A stretch of 64,000 bases of DNA from Eupeodes corollae (lineage: Eukaryota; Arthropoda; Insecta; Diptera; Syrphidae). Within the stretch, counting starts at the first letter, position 1. Each line of letters opens with the position of its first letter. The notes below the pieces were generated by a model. That model worked only from the letters and a program-made list of their open reading frames with translations. It had not been told where the DNA came from and ran no database searches. A program made the translations under genes and the position numbers. Positions 62,999 to 64,000 of this stretch are shown here, in pieces. The stretch spans positions 138,222,645 to 138,286,644 of the forward strand of contig NC_079147.1 of the NCBI RefSeq assembly GCF_945859685.1, in the 5' to 3' direction.

Positions 62999-64000
62999 CA
63001 GTTGTGGCCACACATTTAGAAACGAGATATTGTTAATATTTCCATCAATAAGATTTTTTTTAAGCACCACTGTGTTTGGCTAGTACCGTTAGTCGATAGT
63101 GGCTGACATGTGTGTTCCAATCATGTGTTTTCTTGAACGCGGGAAGTTGTCAAAACGTGGTTATTTTAGGGAATTGATTTAAAATCGACATTTTTGCTGG
63201 ACAGAAAATTAGAAACGACAACTAGAATCAGTGAATTTGTTTTGTGTGAGTTGATTGTTTTCATTATATTTTCATTTTTTTTACAATATTAATTATAATA
63301 CAGTGCCAAAAAATGGGCAAAAATAAATGATATGCAGAATCAGCAAGGCTGATCCTTTCTTGAATTCTGGTATGATAAAAGATATTGTTACGCCCCAAAT
63401 CGGTCGAGAACTGTCAGCTAGAATCATAAGGCGTCGCCTCTTAGAACTCGATTGACTTTCGCTAGACAGCACTCAAATAAAACCTTAAAATTTTGGAAAA
63501 AAATACTCGTAGAGTGCTGAATCTAAATTCAATTTGTTTGGGTCAGACAGTAATTTGTACCTTATACGTCCTCAGAAAAAAGAATTAGACCCAAAATACA
63601 CGCTGAAGACCCTGAAACATGAAAGAGGAAACATAATGGTTTCGGGTGCATTTTCTTGGAGTGGTGTTGACCCATTAGTTAGGATAAACAGTCGAATGGA
63701 TCAACACGTTTATAAAGACATACTAGAAAATGTCATAGAGCCTTATTCATTCGCACACATGCCCATTAGTTACGTTTTTCTGCAGGACAACGATCCGAAA
63801 CACACTACACGTATTGTAAAGCAGTGGTTTGCGGATACAAAAACCAGTGTTTTGGATTGGCCTGCGCAAAGTCCTGAATCCGATTGAAAACTTATGGGCA
63901 GATGTCAAGAGAGGATTAAAGTCCAAAAATCTTAAAATTCGAACGAGCTTTACAAAAAATTTAAGGAGGTCTGGAAGGGTATACTACCATCAAGTTGCCG
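62999..64000 (+). mobile_element. Tc1-like DNA transposon, runs off window
   Basis: The left terminus TA|CAGTTGTGGCCACACATT starts at 62999, in the manner of Tc1 ends. The transposase is broken: GRELSARIIRRRLLELD (HTH), then 63534-63887 LFGSDSNLY, NIMVSGAFSWSGVDPLV, YVFLQDNDPKHTTRIVKQWF (second catalytic Asp) and LDWPAQSPE, then a frameshift before the expected SPDLNPIENLW. The right terminus is beyond 64000. Confidence 0.8.

Overview
This is a eukaryotic, AT-rich window of insect chromosomal DNA. It is most likely from a fly (Diptera, probably Brachycera). The evidence is two ZAD-C2H2 zinc-finger genes, an Nα-acetyltransferase auxiliary-subunit gene matching fly psidin/NAA25, GT-AG introns of about 59-99 bp, and a mix of non-LTR, Penelope, Tc1/mariner and PIF/Harbinger elements. 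The species cannot be named from sequence alone. Five host genes are supported. Their splice phases were checked by hand and every predicted junction stays in frame.

Layout. 1-2400: a minus-strand LINE relic split by a 1.64-kb PIF/Harbinger element. 4037-14321 (minus): a four-exon gene for a 349-aa protein I do not recognise. Its third intron is 9.1 kb and holds a Penelope-like element with a hammerhead-like motif, LINE relics, a palindrome-ended repeat family and a MITE. 14465-15150: a ~188-bp tandem repeat just upstream of that gene. 15.2-21.5 kb: SINE, LINE and Harbinger relics. 21563-22420 (plus): intact single-exon S-formylglutathione hydrolase. 22.9-29.5 kb: SINE, Tc1 (with a MITE inside), repeat and hAT relics. 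30203-31606 (minus) and 32666-47177 (plus): a head-to-head pair of paralogous ZAD zinc-finger genes. Three consecutive exon or finger segments have identical lengths, but one intron is 67 bp in one gene and 13.2 kb, full of retroelements, in the other. 47.5-48.8 kb: LINE and Tc1 relics. 50159-58068 (minus): the last six exons of NAA25/psidin (705 codons), with 5' exons beyond the window and a last intron of 5.5 kb carrying nested transposons. 59-64 kb: LINE relics and the start of a Tc1 element, probably inside or upstream of a large 5' intron of NAA25.

The host genes are housekeeping or regulatory: formaldehyde detoxification, N-terminal acetylation and transcription factors. They do not form a pathway. 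The striking feature is transposon ecology. Introns are either about 60-100 bp or 5-13 kb, and the long ones are built of nested elements. In several cases an older copy elsewhere in the window gives the empty site, or target-site duplications fix the boundaries. Most retroelement reading frames are broken, so these are relics. The Harbinger accessory (Myb/SANT-like) gene is an exception: its reading frame is intact although the transposase next to it is deleted.
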